A stretch of DNA of 64,000 nt, taken from the NCBI RefSeq assembly GCF_020179605.1, contig NZ_JAINZO010000001.1:2330799-2394798 (forward strand), written 5' to 3'. The notes below the pieces were generated by a model. That model searched no databases. It saw only the letters and a list, made by a program, of their open reading frames with translations, and was not told where the DNA came from. Shown one piece after another: positions 55,296-63,875 of the stretch (its first letter is position 1; the number at the start of each line of letters is the position of its first letter). The translations under genes were made by a program, and so were the position numbers. The stretch comes from Geomonas agri. GTDB taxonomy: Bacteria > Desulfobacterota > Desulfuromonadia > Geobacterales > Geobacteraceae.

Positions 55296-55937
55296 CTATT
55301 CCTCCCTCAGCGCGGAGAGTCTCGAGGTGTCGATGCTCGAGAATTCGCGGCTGATGTGGTTGATGACGATCCCCATGACGAAGATACCGACCAGGAGGTC
55401 GAGGAGCGCCCCGGCCTCCACCATGACCGGCATGGCGTCGGCCAGAAGAAGGCCGAACAGGAAGATGCCGTTTTCCATGAGCAGGTAGCCCAGAACCTGC
55501 GAGATCGCCTTGCGTCTCCCCATGAGCACCAGAAAGCCGCTCATGAGGGTAGCGGCGGCCGCCGGCACGATCAGGAGCCCCTCGTGCTCCGGGGCGAGCG
55601 GGAGTTTGGCCGCGAAGATGAAGGCGAGCGAGGTGAAGAGCGCCCCCAGAACCAGCGACGGGATGTAGCCGATGAACGGAGAGAACTCGCGCTCGATCTC
55701 CGCCTTCTTGATGGCGCGGATGATCAGGACCGGGATCAGCCCCCCCTTGACCAGGATGATGCTCACCACGATGAAGCTGACGTGCCAGGAGAAGGGGTGC
55801 ACCAGCGCCGGGAGCGTGCCGAGCAGCACCCCCTGCACCGCCACACAACGCACCGAGAAGGCGAGCCGGCTGGTGCCCAGGACGGCGAAATTGATCAAGA
55901 GACAGAGAACCAGCAGCTGGTCGGCCAGGGAATTCAT
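55296..55937 (-). CDS. Ehr complex membrane subunit, HyfE/NuoK-like
   Basis: 213 residues, about six helices. HyfE-like features include LGRRKAISQVLGYLLMENG (the Glu in the helix corresponds to the NuoK proton residue) and VGIFVMGIVINHISREFSSI. HyfE is longer than NuoK, and this protein has the HyfE length. It lies between HyfC- and HyfF-like genes with only four-base gaps. Confidence 0.84.
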   Translation of the reverse strand: MNSLADQLLVLCLLINFAVLGTSRLAFSVRCVAVQGVLLGTLPALVHPFSWHVSFIVVSIILVKGGLIPVLIIRAIKKAEIEREFSPFIGYIPSLVLGALFTSLAFIFAAKLPLAPEHEGLLIVPAAAATLMSGFLVLMGRRKAISQVLGYLLMENGIFLFGLLLADAMPVMVEAGALLDLLVGIFVMGIVINHISREFSSIDTSRLSALREE

Positions 55938-55941
55938 ATGG

Positions 55942-56856
55942 TCACCTCACAACCAGAACCAGGGAGAATGCGGTCAGGATCAAGGCCGCGACCAGGAGCT
56001 GCGGCACGCGGATCAGCCTCAGGCGCGCCATCACCGACTCCACCACCCCGATGGCGACGGCGAGGAGCAGCATCCCCCCCGCGAACACCACCCAATCCAC
56101 GTAGGCGTTACCCGAGGCGAAAGGAAGCGCGATGTTCACGAAGAGCGCGCCCAGGAGGTAGAGCTTCAACGCGGCGCCGTAGAGGACGCAGCAGAAATAG
56201 GGACCACTGTGGTCCAGCACCATCACCTCGTGGATCATGGTGAGCTCGAGGTGGGTGTTGGGGTCGTCGAAGGGGATGCGGCAGTTCTCCGCCAAAAGCA
56301 CGACGAACAGGCCGGCCAGCAGCAGGATCAGCGAGGCGCCGGTACCCATCCACACCGGGAGCGTCACGTGGTGCAACATCGGGGTGAGGCTCATGGCCCC
56401 GGAGAGCCTGGTCAGGGTGATCAGGGCGAAGAAGAGCGTCGGCTCGGCCAGGCAGGAGAAGCTCACCTCGCGGGCCGCCCCCATCCCCTCGAAACTGGAG
56501 GCGGTGTCGAGCGCCGCCGTCGTGGTGAAGAAGCGACCCAGGGCGAAGAGGTAGGCGAACAGGATCATGTCCCCTTCGAAGGAGATGGGCGCCGGGTGTT
56601 TGCCGAGCGGCACCAGGAGCGCCGCGAACAGGGTGGCCGCCAGCGTCACCACCGGCCCGGCCCGGAAGATCCAGGTGGTGCTGTCGGAGAGGACGATCCC
56701 CTTTTTCATGAGCCGTCCCATGTCGTAGTAGGGCTGCAGGAAAGGAGCACCCACCCGCCCGGCGAAGGCCGCCTTGGTCTTGCCGATCACCCCCAGCAAC
56801 AGCGGCGGCATGGCCAGCACCAGTACCACGTGGAAGATTGTGTCGATCATGTCCAA
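55942..56856 (-). CDS. Ehr complex membrane subunit, HyfC/NuoH-like
   Basis: 304 residues, about eight helices. It matches complex I subunit 1: GAPFLQPYYDMGRLMKKG, AREVSFSCLAEPTLFFALI and ENCRIPFDDPNTHLELTM, with the acidic residues that lead from the redox site into the membrane. NuoH lines the quinone pocket in complex I; in Ehr and Hyf the quinone site is not proven. The next gene is four bases downstream. Confidence 0.88.
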   Translation of the reverse strand: MDMIDTIFHVVLVLAMPPLLLGVIGKTKAAFAGRVGAPFLQPYYDMGRLMKKGIVLSDSTTWIFRAGPVVTLAATLFAALLVPLGKHPAPISFEGDMILFAYLFALGRFFTTTAALDTASSFEGMGAAREVSFSCLAEPTLFFALITLTRLSGAMSLTPMLHHVTLPVWMGTGASLILLLAGLFVVLLAENCRIPFDDPNTHLELTMIHEVMVLDHSGPYFCCVLYGAALKLYLLGALFVNIALPFASGNAYVDWVVFAGGMLLLAVAIGVVESVMARLRLIRVPQLLVAALILTAFSLVLVVR

Positions 56857-56869
56857 CTCCTGTGCCCCT

Positions 56870-58846
56870 CTAATGCACCCACAACAAAAGCAGCATCAGC
56901 GTCACGAAGATATAGAGAATATAGATCTGCACCTCGCCGTGCTGCAGTCTCCGCACGAAGGCGCAGCCGACGCCGAGCACGTTCAGCACCGGCAGCACCA
57001 CCCGGTGCAGCAGGGTCTCCTCGGGATGGTAACTCAACCGCACGGTAGCCGGGGTGAGGCCGGTCACGGCCCCCATGGTGATTCGGGTGCGGATCAACGA
57101 CCCCGAAAGAGAGGAAAAGAAGGCGCCGAAGGAGCTGCCGGTGTACTGGATACGCGGCGACGGCCGGAGATAGCCACAGCCCCAGGTGGAGGCGGCAGCG
57201 GTGCACCCACGGGTCTTCGCCTTCAGGAACAGGAACAGGGCCGTGGCGAGGCAGATGACTGAGCCTCCCGCCAGCGCGAACCAGACCGGCGCAATCGGGA
57301 GCACCGCGGCGTGGGCCAGGTCGGGGGCCAGCCCCCGGATGGCCGGCCGCACCAGCGCCAGGAAGAGCTGCGGGAAAAGGCCGCCGGTAAGGGCGAGGCA
57401 GGCGAGCAGGGCGATAGGGGCGAGCATGGTGCCGCTCGCCTCGTGGGCACCGGCAGCCTCGGCTGTTCGAGGCTCCCCCAAAAAGGCGATGCCGTAGAGT
57501 TTCACGAAGGAGATCACCGCGACGCCCCCGACCAGGGCCAGCACCGGCGCGCCAAGGGCCAGGAAAGGTTGCCCGGCGCGGGCCTCGCCGAAGAACCCGA
57601 GGTAGAGGAGCATCTCGCTGGCGAAGCCGTTGAAGGGGGGGAGGCCGCAGATGGCGATGGCGCCGCACAGGGTGAAGAAGGCGGTGTAGGGGAGCCGGCG
57701 CGCCAGCCCGCCCATCCGGTCAAGGTCGCGGGTGCCGGCGGCGTGCATGACACTGCCGGCGCAGAAAAAGAGCAGCGGCTTGAAGATGGCGTGGTTCAGC
57801 ACGTGGAACAGGGCACCGGCAAGCCCCAGGAAAGCGAGCCGCTCGTTGCCAGTCCCCTGCCCGACGAGGAACATGCCGATACCGGCGCAGATGATGCCCA
57901 GGTTTTCGATGCTGCTGTAGGCCAAAAGCCGCTTGATGTCCTTCTGAGCCGAGGCGACGCAGATCCCCATCACGGCGGAGCTGAGTCCAGCGCCGATGAG
58001 CACCCCGCCCCACCAGAGCGGGCGCTCCGGGAAGAACGAGACCACGCGCAGGATGCCGTACACCCCGATCTTCAACATGACGCCGGAGAGAAGCGCCGAG
58101 ACGTGGCTCGGCGCGTTGGCGTGGGCAGACGGGAGCCACAAGTGCAGCGGCATGAGCCCTGCTTTGGAGCCAAACCCCGCCAAAGCAAGCCAGAAGAGCG
58201 TGCCGGCCAAGCCCGCCCCCACCGCGAGCGAACCGGCAGCGGGAAAGCCGAAGCCGCCGGTGATCATGAACAGCGAGGCGAACAGGAACAGGAGTGCCGC
58301 CCCACCCAGGTGGCTCGCCACCAAGTACACCGTCCCCGCGCCGCGCACCTCACCCTCGCGATGCTCCGCCACCAGCAGGAAGTAGCCGGAAAGCGCCATG
58401 ATTTCCCACGCCATCACGAACAGGGCGCCGTTACGCGACACCACCACCAGCGCCATGGCGCACGCCAGCAGACCGTAGAAAAAGGTGACACTTCGTTGGG
58501 AGCTGTGCGAGGCGGCGGGCCAGTAACCGAGGGCGTAGAGGGAGCCGGCGGGGAACACCAGGAAGATGGGGATCAGAAAGAATAGAGAGAGAGGGTCGAG
58601 GGCGACTTCGCAGGGGCCGAAAGGGAGGTTCCAGTTCAGAAGGAAGCTTGCTTCTCCTCCCCCGAGCAACAGGTAGAGAAGAGACGGTAGCGCGAGAAGT
58701 GAGCTGGCTAGCGCGGCTACCGAGGCCAGCCGTTGTCCGAGTGTCCCGTCTCGCAACACGAGACCGGGAAGCCCTGAACAGCCGGCTAGAGCTATTGCGC
58801 AAAGGACCAGGAAAGCCGGGTCCCGCATCATGTCAAAAAACAACAT
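56870..58846 (-). CDS. Ehr complex membrane subunit, HyfB/NuoL-like (first copy)
   Basis: 658 residues, about 16 helices. Antiporter core: FVMAWEIMALSGYFLLVAEH with the membrane Glu, GLMPLHLWLPSAHANAPSHV and KRLLAYSSIENLGIICAGIG. The C-terminal part has WGCGYLRPSPRIQYTGSSFG before a last membrane helix, a feature of HyfB-type subunits. It is the first gene of the operon; ATG at 58846 follows AAGGGTGGGTT. A paralogue with the same C-terminal motif lies at 61870. Confidence 0.88.
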   Translation of the reverse strand: MLFFDMMRDPAFLVLCAIALAGCSGLPGLVLRDGTLGQRLASVAALASSLLALPSLLYLLLGGGEASFLLNWNLPFGPCEVALDPLSLFFLIPIFLVFPAGSLYALGYWPAASHSSQRSVTFFYGLLACAMALVVVSRNGALFVMAWEIMALSGYFLLVAEHREGEVRGAGTVYLVASHLGGAALLFLFASLFMITGGFGFPAAGSLAVGAGLAGTLFWLALAGFGSKAGLMPLHLWLPSAHANAPSHVSALLSGVMLKIGVYGILRVVSFFPERPLWWGGVLIGAGLSSAVMGICVASAQKDIKRLLAYSSIENLGIICAGIGMFLVGQGTGNERLAFLGLAGALFHVLNHAIFKPLLFFCAGSVMHAAGTRDLDRMGGLARRLPYTAFFTLCGAIAICGLPPFNGFASEMLLYLGFFGEARAGQPFLALGAPVLALVGGVAVISFVKLYGIAFLGEPRTAEAAGAHEASGTMLAPIALLACLALTGGLFPQLFLALVRPAIRGLAPDLAHAAVLPIAPVWFALAGGSVICLATALFLFLKAKTRGCTAAASTWGCGYLRPSPRIQYTGSSFGAFFSSLSGSLIRTRITMGAVTGLTPATVRLSYHPEETLLHRVVLPVLNVLGVGCAFVRRLQHGEVQIYILYIFVTLMLLLLWVH

Positions 58847-59245
58847 AACCCACCCTTTCGAACCAGGAACGGATCGTCATCTGCCCATCGAGTTTCAACC
58901 TCCAGCGCAACCGGGGATGCCGGCGACGCAGAAGGGGAGCAAAGCTGCCACAGCTGCCGCTTTTCCATTCAACTGTAACGACAGCGTGTCGATACTGTTT
59001 ACAGGGGGCGACAGGGACCTCACCATACTCCCTGAAAATGGATTTGTCAAAAAAAGATTTTTAATGTTCTACAGGAGGATATAAAACAACAATACCGGCG
59101 AAGTGCCTTGTTTTCAAGCGGGTTGCCGCTATCATTAAACACTAGCTCCGCTTTTTGTTCGAACATTGTTATACAAAGCGAGACAGCGCGACGTTTTTCC
59201 CCACGCTGTCGAGAAATGATACATCTGGGTGAAAGGAGGGAGTCC
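58847..59245. other. Divergent control region of Ehr and cytochrome operons
   Basis: 399 bases with no supported gene. TGTTCGAACA at 59156-59165 is a perfect palindrome about 80 bases before the cytochrome start and may be an operator. An AGGAGG at 59072 has no start codon after it. No confident promoter could be read on either strand. Confidence 0.4.
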
Positions 59246-59722
59246 GTGAAGAGTCATGTTTGGCGCCCGCTTTATGTGGTGCTGGTGGTGATCGCCCTGG
59301 TGCTGGTTGTCCGCAAGGTCCTGGTCCCGGCGGACTTCGGGATCGGCGCCAGGGGGTACATGTACGGCTGGCACCGCGCCGGCAACGAGCAGCAGTGGAA
59401 AGATGTGAAGGTGAAGTACAAGACCGCGGCCTTTTGCAAGGATTGCCATCCCGACAAGTACGATGAGATGAAGGAGTCGCCACATCGCAACATCAACTGC
59501 GAGAACTGTCACGGCCCCGCCCTCAATCACCCGGACGATCCCAAGTCGCTGACCATCGACCGCAGCCGCGAACTCTGCGCCCGCTGTCACACCCGTCTCC
59601 CCTACCCCAACAGCGGCCGCGGCATCATGAAGGGGATCGATCCCAAGACCCACAACGTCGGCCTGGACTGCGTCACCTGCCACTGGCCGCACGATCCCAG
59701 GAAGGAGGGGCACAAGAAATGA
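59246..59722 (+). CDS. Membrane-anchored tetrahaem c-type cytochrome (CbcS-like)
   Basis: 158 residues from GTG 59246 after AAAGGAGGGAGTCC. One N-terminal helix (8-25, VVLVVIALVLVV) anchors it with the haem domain outside. Four CxxCH sites: CKDCH (64), CENCH (85), CARCH (111) and CVTCH (142); a lone His at other positions could be a distal ligand. It should exchange electrons with periplasmic cytochromes. A longer frame from 59108 lacks a ribosome site. The order cytochrome, Fe-S, NrfD matches the Cbc4 (CbcSTU) complex of Geobacter; the assignment is by layout and motifs. Confidence 0.85.
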   Translation: MKSHVWRPLYVVLVVIALVLVVRKVLVPADFGIGARGYMYGWHRAGNEQQWKDVKVKYKTAAFCKDCHPDKYDEMKESPHRNINCENCHGPALNHPDDPKSLTIDRSRELCARCHTRLPYPNSGRGIMKGIDPKTHNVGLDCVTCHWPHDPRKEGHKK

Positions 59723-60501
59723 TTTCGAGACGATCCTTCTGCAAGAAATCTCTCCTCATCGCGGGGGGACTGGCGATCCCGCTCTCGTGCCTGGAACTGT
59801 TTGATCCCAAGCGGCTGCTGGCCGAGAAGGACCAGAAGGGGCCGCGCTGGGTCTTCCTGGTCGATACCCGCAAATGCGTGGGGTGCGGCTTCTGCGTCAA
59901 GGGGTGCAAGGTCGAGAACGAGGTCCCCTACGACGCCAACGTGACCCGCACCTGGGTGGAGCGCTACGTCGTGACCAACGACGGCAAGACGCACATCGAC
60001 TCGCCTAAGGGGGCGCGTGACGGCTTCCCCAACAAAGGGATCGACATCGGCCACGGCAAGCTGGAGGAAATCAAGGACGACGACATCGATAAGGCCTTCT
60101 TCGTGCCCAAACTCTGTAACCAGTGCGACAACCCGCCCTGCGTCCAGGTTTGCCCCGTGGGCGCCACCTACCAGACGGCGGACGGCGTGGTGCTGGTCGA
60201 CCGGAGCTGGTGCATCGGCTGCGGCTACTGCATCATGGGATGCCCCTACGGGGTGCGTTTCTTCCATCCGGTGTTCCACGTTGCCGAGAAGTGCAACTTC
60301 TGCTACCACCGCATCACCAAGGGGATGCAGACCGCCTGCGTCGACAGCTGCGCCTTCGGGGCGCGCCGCGTGGGGAACCTCAGGGACCCCGAAGACCCGG
60401 TAACCAAGGTCATCATGACCGAGCGCGTCAACGTACTCAAGGAAGAGTACGGCACCAAGCCGCAGGTCTTCTACCTCGGCCTTTCCAAGGAGGTGAAATA
60501 G
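59719..60501 (+). CDS. Periplasmic four-cluster ferredoxin (CbcT/NrfC-like), Tat signal
   Basis: 260 residues. It begins MISRRSFCKKSLLIAGG, a twin-arginine signal (S-R-R-x-F). Four [4Fe-4S] motifs follow: CVGCGFCVKGC, CNQCDNPPCVQVCP, CIGCGYCIMGCP and CNFCYHRITKG with a later ACVDSC. This is the DMSO-reductase-chain B / HybA / NrfC type, which carries electrons between a membrane quinone protein and a periplasmic partner. It overlaps the cytochrome stop by four bases and is two bases from the NrfD gene. Confidence 0.9.
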   Translation: MISRRSFCKKSLLIAGGLAIPLSCLELFDPKRLLAEKDQKGPRWVFLVDTRKCVGCGFCVKGCKVENEVPYDANVTRTWVERYVVTNDGKTHIDSPKGARDGFPNKGIDIGHGKLEEIKDDDIDKAFFVPKLCNQCDNPPCVQVCPVGATYQTADGVVLVDRSWCIGCGYCIMGCPYGVRFFHPVFHVAEKCNFCYHRITKGMQTACVDSCAFGARRVGNLRDPEDPVTKVIMTERVNVLKEEYGTKPQVFYLGLSKEVK

Positions 60502-60503
60502 CC

Positions 60504-61751
60504 ATGGTGCACGGAGAAGCCTGGACCATAAAAGAGTTTTTCACCTACCCCAACGAGTACATCTACTGGACCATCCAGATCGTCATGTACCCCTTCATGA
60601 CCGGCCTGGTCGCCGGCGCTTTCGTGCTCTCCTCGCTGTACCACGTCTTCGGCGTGAAGCAGTTGAAGGGGATCGCGCGTTTCTCGCTGGTGTTTTCCTT
60701 CGCGCTGCTGCCGGTCGCCATGCTGCCGCTTCTGATGCACCTGCAGCAGCCGCTGCGCGGCATCGAGGTGATGATGACGCCGCACTTCACTTCGGCCATC
60801 GCCGCCTTCGGCATCGTATTCAGCACCTACGGCATGATCGTCGCCTCGGAACTCTGGTTCGTGTTCCGCAAGCACTTCGTGGAGACCGCGCTGGCGCTGA
60901 AGAGAGTCGAGGGGCGCACGGCGCTGCAGCAAGGGCAGTATGTCCTGTTTAGCGTGCTGACGCTCGGAGCCTGGGATGTCTCGCACGAGGCGCTCGAGGC
61001 CGACGAGCGCGCGGTCAAGAAGCTCGCCGCCGCCGGCATCCCGGTCGCCTGCTTCCTGCACGGCTACGCCGGCTTCATCTTCGGCTCAGTCAAGGCGAAC
61101 GCGCTCTGGATGACCCCGCTCATGCCGGTCATCTTCATCTGTTCCGCGGTCGTCTCCGGCATCGCCCTCTGCATCCTGACCTACATCCTCACCATGGAGA
61201 TCAGGAAGCAGCTGGCACGGCGGCACCGGCTCGCCCACCCCGAGCTCCCCTCGATGGAGGAGCTGAAGAGTGCGGAAGCCCATGTGGTCGCGATGACCTC
61301 GCGCTACCTGCTCATGTTCATGGTGGCGGCCATCACGCTGGAGCTTTTGGACCTGATCTTCAGGGGATACACGGCGGTGAAATCGTGGGACATCCTCAGG
61401 AGCGTCATCTACGAGCGGGATTTCGTGAACATCTTCGTGATTCAGTACGGACTGGGCAACCTCGTCCCCTTCGTGTTGTTCATGATCCCGGGACTGACCA
61501 TCCGCCGGGCTGCGGTGGGGACCATGCTGGTACTGGTGGGTGTCTTCATGATGCGCTGGAACGTCGTCATCGGCGGGCAGGCCTTCTCGTCTTCATTCTC
61601 GGGATTCATGCACTACGTCCTGCCGATATGGCCGGACAGCATGGAGACACTAAAGGAAGGATTTTTCGGCGCCATGATCGTGGCGGTGGTTCCCTTCTGC
61701 ATCTTCTACGTGCTGAACAAGGTAATGCCGGTCTTTAAGGAGACGCACTAA
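60504..61751 (+). CDS. NrfD/PsrC-type quinone-interacting membrane protein (CbcU-like)
   Basis: 415 residues with about ten membrane helices. NrfD/PsrC features: YPNEYIYWTIQIVMYPFMTG at the start, VCSSL-like VLSSLYHVFGVKQL, and a buried Glu in VASELWFVFRK. It probably oxidises or reduces menaquinone and feeds the ferredoxin and cytochrome encoded upstream. ATG at 60504 follows AAGGAGGTGAAATAGCC. The operon ends here; a terminator lies 60 bases on, shared with the convergent gene. Confidence 0.88.
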   Translation: MVHGEAWTIKEFFTYPNEYIYWTIQIVMYPFMTGLVAGAFVLSSLYHVFGVKQLKGIARFSLVFSFALLPVAMLPLLMHLQQPLRGIEVMMTPHFTSAIAAFGIVFSTYGMIVASELWFVFRKHFVETALALKRVEGRTALQQGQYVLFSVLTLGAWDVSHEALEADERAVKKLAAAGIPVACFLHGYAGFIFGSVKANALWMTPLMPVIFICSAVVSGIALCILTYILTMEIRKQLARRHRLAHPELPSMEELKSAEAHVVAMTSRYLLMFMVAAITLELLDLIFRGYTAVKSWDILRSVIYERDFVNIFVIQYGLGNLVPFVLFMIPGLTIRRAAVGTMLVLVGVFMMRWNVVIGGQAFSSSFSGFMHYVLPIWPDSMETLKEGFFGAMIVAVVPFCIFYVLNKVMPVFKETH

Positions 61752-61758
61752 AAGGCAA

Positions 61759-61775
61759 AGAACGTTCAACGTTCT
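61759..61775. repeat. Short perfect palindrome
   Basis: AGAACGTT-C-AACGTTCT just past the NrfD gene stop. It could be a protein site or a chance hairpin. Confidence 0.3.
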
Positions 61776-61811
61776 AGTTTCCAGGTTTTAAGCTTTAGGT
61801 TCTAAAGGCAA

Positions 61812-61849
61812 AACAAAGGCGGGCGAATAACTAATTCGCCCGCCTTGTT
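61812..61849. terminator. Bidirectional terminator between convergent operons
   Basis: GGCGGGCGAAT / ATTCGCCCGCC stem extended by AACAA/TTGTT. T-rich tails follow on both strands (TTGTTGTTAAC and TTTGTTTTGCC). It serves the cytochrome operon and the minus-strand HyfB-like gene. Confidence 0.85.
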
Positions 61850-61869
61850 GTTAACAAGAGGAAAAACCG

Positions 61870-63873
61870 CTACCCGCTGGTGATGGCGAGCAGTAGCACC
61901 AAGGTCACGAAGGTGTAGAAGATGTAGATGTTCAGCTTGCCATGCTGCAGGCGGCGCACTGGCTGGGCCTTCTCGAACAGGTACTCGAGAAAAGGAAGAT
62001 ACCCCTTCTCAAGCACTGTCTCCGGAACGTGACTCTCGTGACTCGCGTGCCCCGGGAAAAGCTCCTTAACCTCTTCGCGATGCAGCACGGGACGGAGCAC
62101 CAGCGCGAACCACCCTACCAGGATGGCCCCGAAAGAGGAGGCCGTGTACTGCATCCGCGGCGTCGGTCTGAGGTAGCCGCACCCCCAGGTCGGCGCGACA
62201 GGGACCGATAAACGGGCGGCACGCCTGGCGAAGAAGATCCACATAACCACCAGCAGCAGGATCATGGCTACCCCGAGGATCGATATCCAAACGAAGGGAA
62301 CGTGGTTCGCGATCCCTTGCTGCAACTCGAGCGCACGGCCGTACTCGTGCAGGGCGCCGTTCAGGACCGGGACCACCAGCCCCGGCGCCAGCCCGATCAG
62401 GGCACAGCACGCGGCGATTACCCCCATTGGGGCCAGCATGCCGATACCCGCCTCATGCCCCCCCTCGTGTTCCGGCGAGCGCGGCGCCCCCAGGAACACC
62501 ACCCCGTACACCTTGACGAAGCAGGCCACCGCCAGCCCTCCCACCAGTGCCAGCACCGGCGCCGCCAGCGCCGGCAGCGACGGCCCCAGGCCGACGGCAG
62601 CACCGATGGAGTTGAAGGCTCCCAGGTAGATCATCAGTTCGCTGACGAAGCCGTTCAAAGGGGGAAGGCCGCAGATGGCGACGGCGCCGACCAGGAAAAG
62701 AAGGGCGGTCTTGGGCAACCGGCGCGCCACGCCCCCCATTAGGTCGATCTCCCTGGTACCGGTGGCATGGATCACGGAACCGGCGGAAAGAAATAGCAGT
62801 GCCTTGAACAGAGCATGATTCACGACATGCAGGAGCGCCCCCGCCATCCCGAGCGCAACCAGCGCCTCCCACCCCTGGTTGGCGCCGATCAGCGCCATGC
62901 CGAGACCGATCAGGATGATGCCGATGTTCTCGATGCTGTGGTAGGCCAGAAGCCGCTTCAGGTCGTGCTGCCCGATGGCGTAGGCGACCCCGAGCACGGC
63001 GGAGATGCATCCCAGCACCAGTACCACGGCGCCCCACCACAGCGGCGGATCGTTGAAAGCGGAGAAGACGCGCATCATCCCGTAGATCCCGGTTTTCAGC
63101 ACCACGCCGGAGAGAATCGCGGAGACGTGGCTGGGGGCGTTGGCGTGGGCCGAGGGGAGCCAGATGTGCAGCGGCATCACGCCCGCTTTCATCCCAAAAC
63201 CGAATAGGGCGGTGAGAAAAATGGCCGTGGCCATGGGGCCTGCGGCAGAGAGGGAGCCGGGAGCGGGAAACAGGTAGGCGCCGGTGGCGGCGTTGAGGAG
63301 CGAGAAAGTGGCGAAGAGCGCCAGGGCCCCGAGGTGGGCGGTGATCAGGTAGAGCACCCCGGCCTCGCGCACCTCCTGCTTTTCGTCCTCGGTGGTAAGG
63401 GCGAAGTAGGCGGCTAGGGCCATCACTTCCCACCCCATCAAGAAGAGCATGGTGCTTCTGGCCACCAGCACCACGGTGAGGGCCGCGGACAGTAGTCCCA
63501 GGAAGAACGCAAGCTTACCGCCGTGTTCCGGGTGCTGCGCCACCGGCCAATAGCCGGCGCCGTAGACGGCGCAGCAGCCGGTGACGATGAAAATGGGGAG
63601 AAGAAAGAGTGCGGACAGTGCATCGACGCCTATCTCGAGCCCACCGAAAGGGAGCCCTGAGGGAAGGAGCCAGGTTCCGGGGACGGGGAAGAAGACCGCA
63701 CCGAGGGCACCGGCACAACCGGCCAGCGATGCCATGACCATGAGGGCGACGCCGGCGCGCTGGGCGAGGCTCGATCCTTTGGCCAGCAACAGCGGCAGCC
63801 CGGAGGCAGCCTGGCAGCAAACGGCGAGCAACAACAGTCCAAGAGAAGTCGCAGGCTCGCCGGAGAAGGTCAT
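61870..63873 (-). CDS. HyfB/NuoL-like membrane subunit (second copy)
   Basis: 667 residues, about 16 helices, clearly paralogous to the protein at 56870. Shared parts include FLMGWEVMALAAYFALTTED, GVMPLHIWLPSAHANAPSHV, KRLLAYHSIENIGIILIGLG and a C-terminal WGCGYLRPTPRMQYTASSFG. ATG at 63873 follows AAGAGGAGCTGATC. No other Hyf-like gene lies downstream on this strand, so it is the last gene of a second cluster whose beginning is beyond the right edge. Confidence 0.88.
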   Translation of the reverse strand: MTFSGEPATSLGLLLLAVCCQAASGLPLLLAKGSSLAQRAGVALMVMASLAGCAGALGAVFFPVPGTWLLPSGLPFGGLEIGVDALSALFLLPIFIVTGCCAVYGAGYWPVAQHPEHGGKLAFFLGLLSAALTVVLVARSTMLFLMGWEVMALAAYFALTTEDEKQEVREAGVLYLITAHLGALALFATFSLLNAATGAYLFPAPGSLSAAGPMATAIFLTALFGFGMKAGVMPLHIWLPSAHANAPSHVSAILSGVVLKTGIYGMMRVFSAFNDPPLWWGAVVLVLGCISAVLGVAYAIGQHDLKRLLAYHSIENIGIILIGLGMALIGANQGWEALVALGMAGALLHVVNHALFKALLFLSAGSVIHATGTREIDLMGGVARRLPKTALLFLVGAVAICGLPPLNGFVSELMIYLGAFNSIGAAVGLGPSLPALAAPVLALVGGLAVACFVKVYGVVFLGAPRSPEHEGGHEAGIGMLAPMGVIAACCALIGLAPGLVVPVLNGALHEYGRALELQQGIANHVPFVWISILGVAMILLLVVMWIFFARRAARLSVPVAPTWGCGYLRPTPRMQYTASSFGAILVGWFALVLRPVLHREEVKELFPGHASHESHVPETVLEKGYLPFLEYLFEKAQPVRRLQHGKLNIYIFYTFVTLVLLLAITSG

Positions 63874-63875
63874 GA

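Noticed and set aside
59046-59110. AGGAGGATATAAAAC resembling a ribosome site upstream of the cytochrome gene
   Set aside because: No ATG, GTG or TTG follows at a usable distance in an open frame; only a six-codon frame passes through it.
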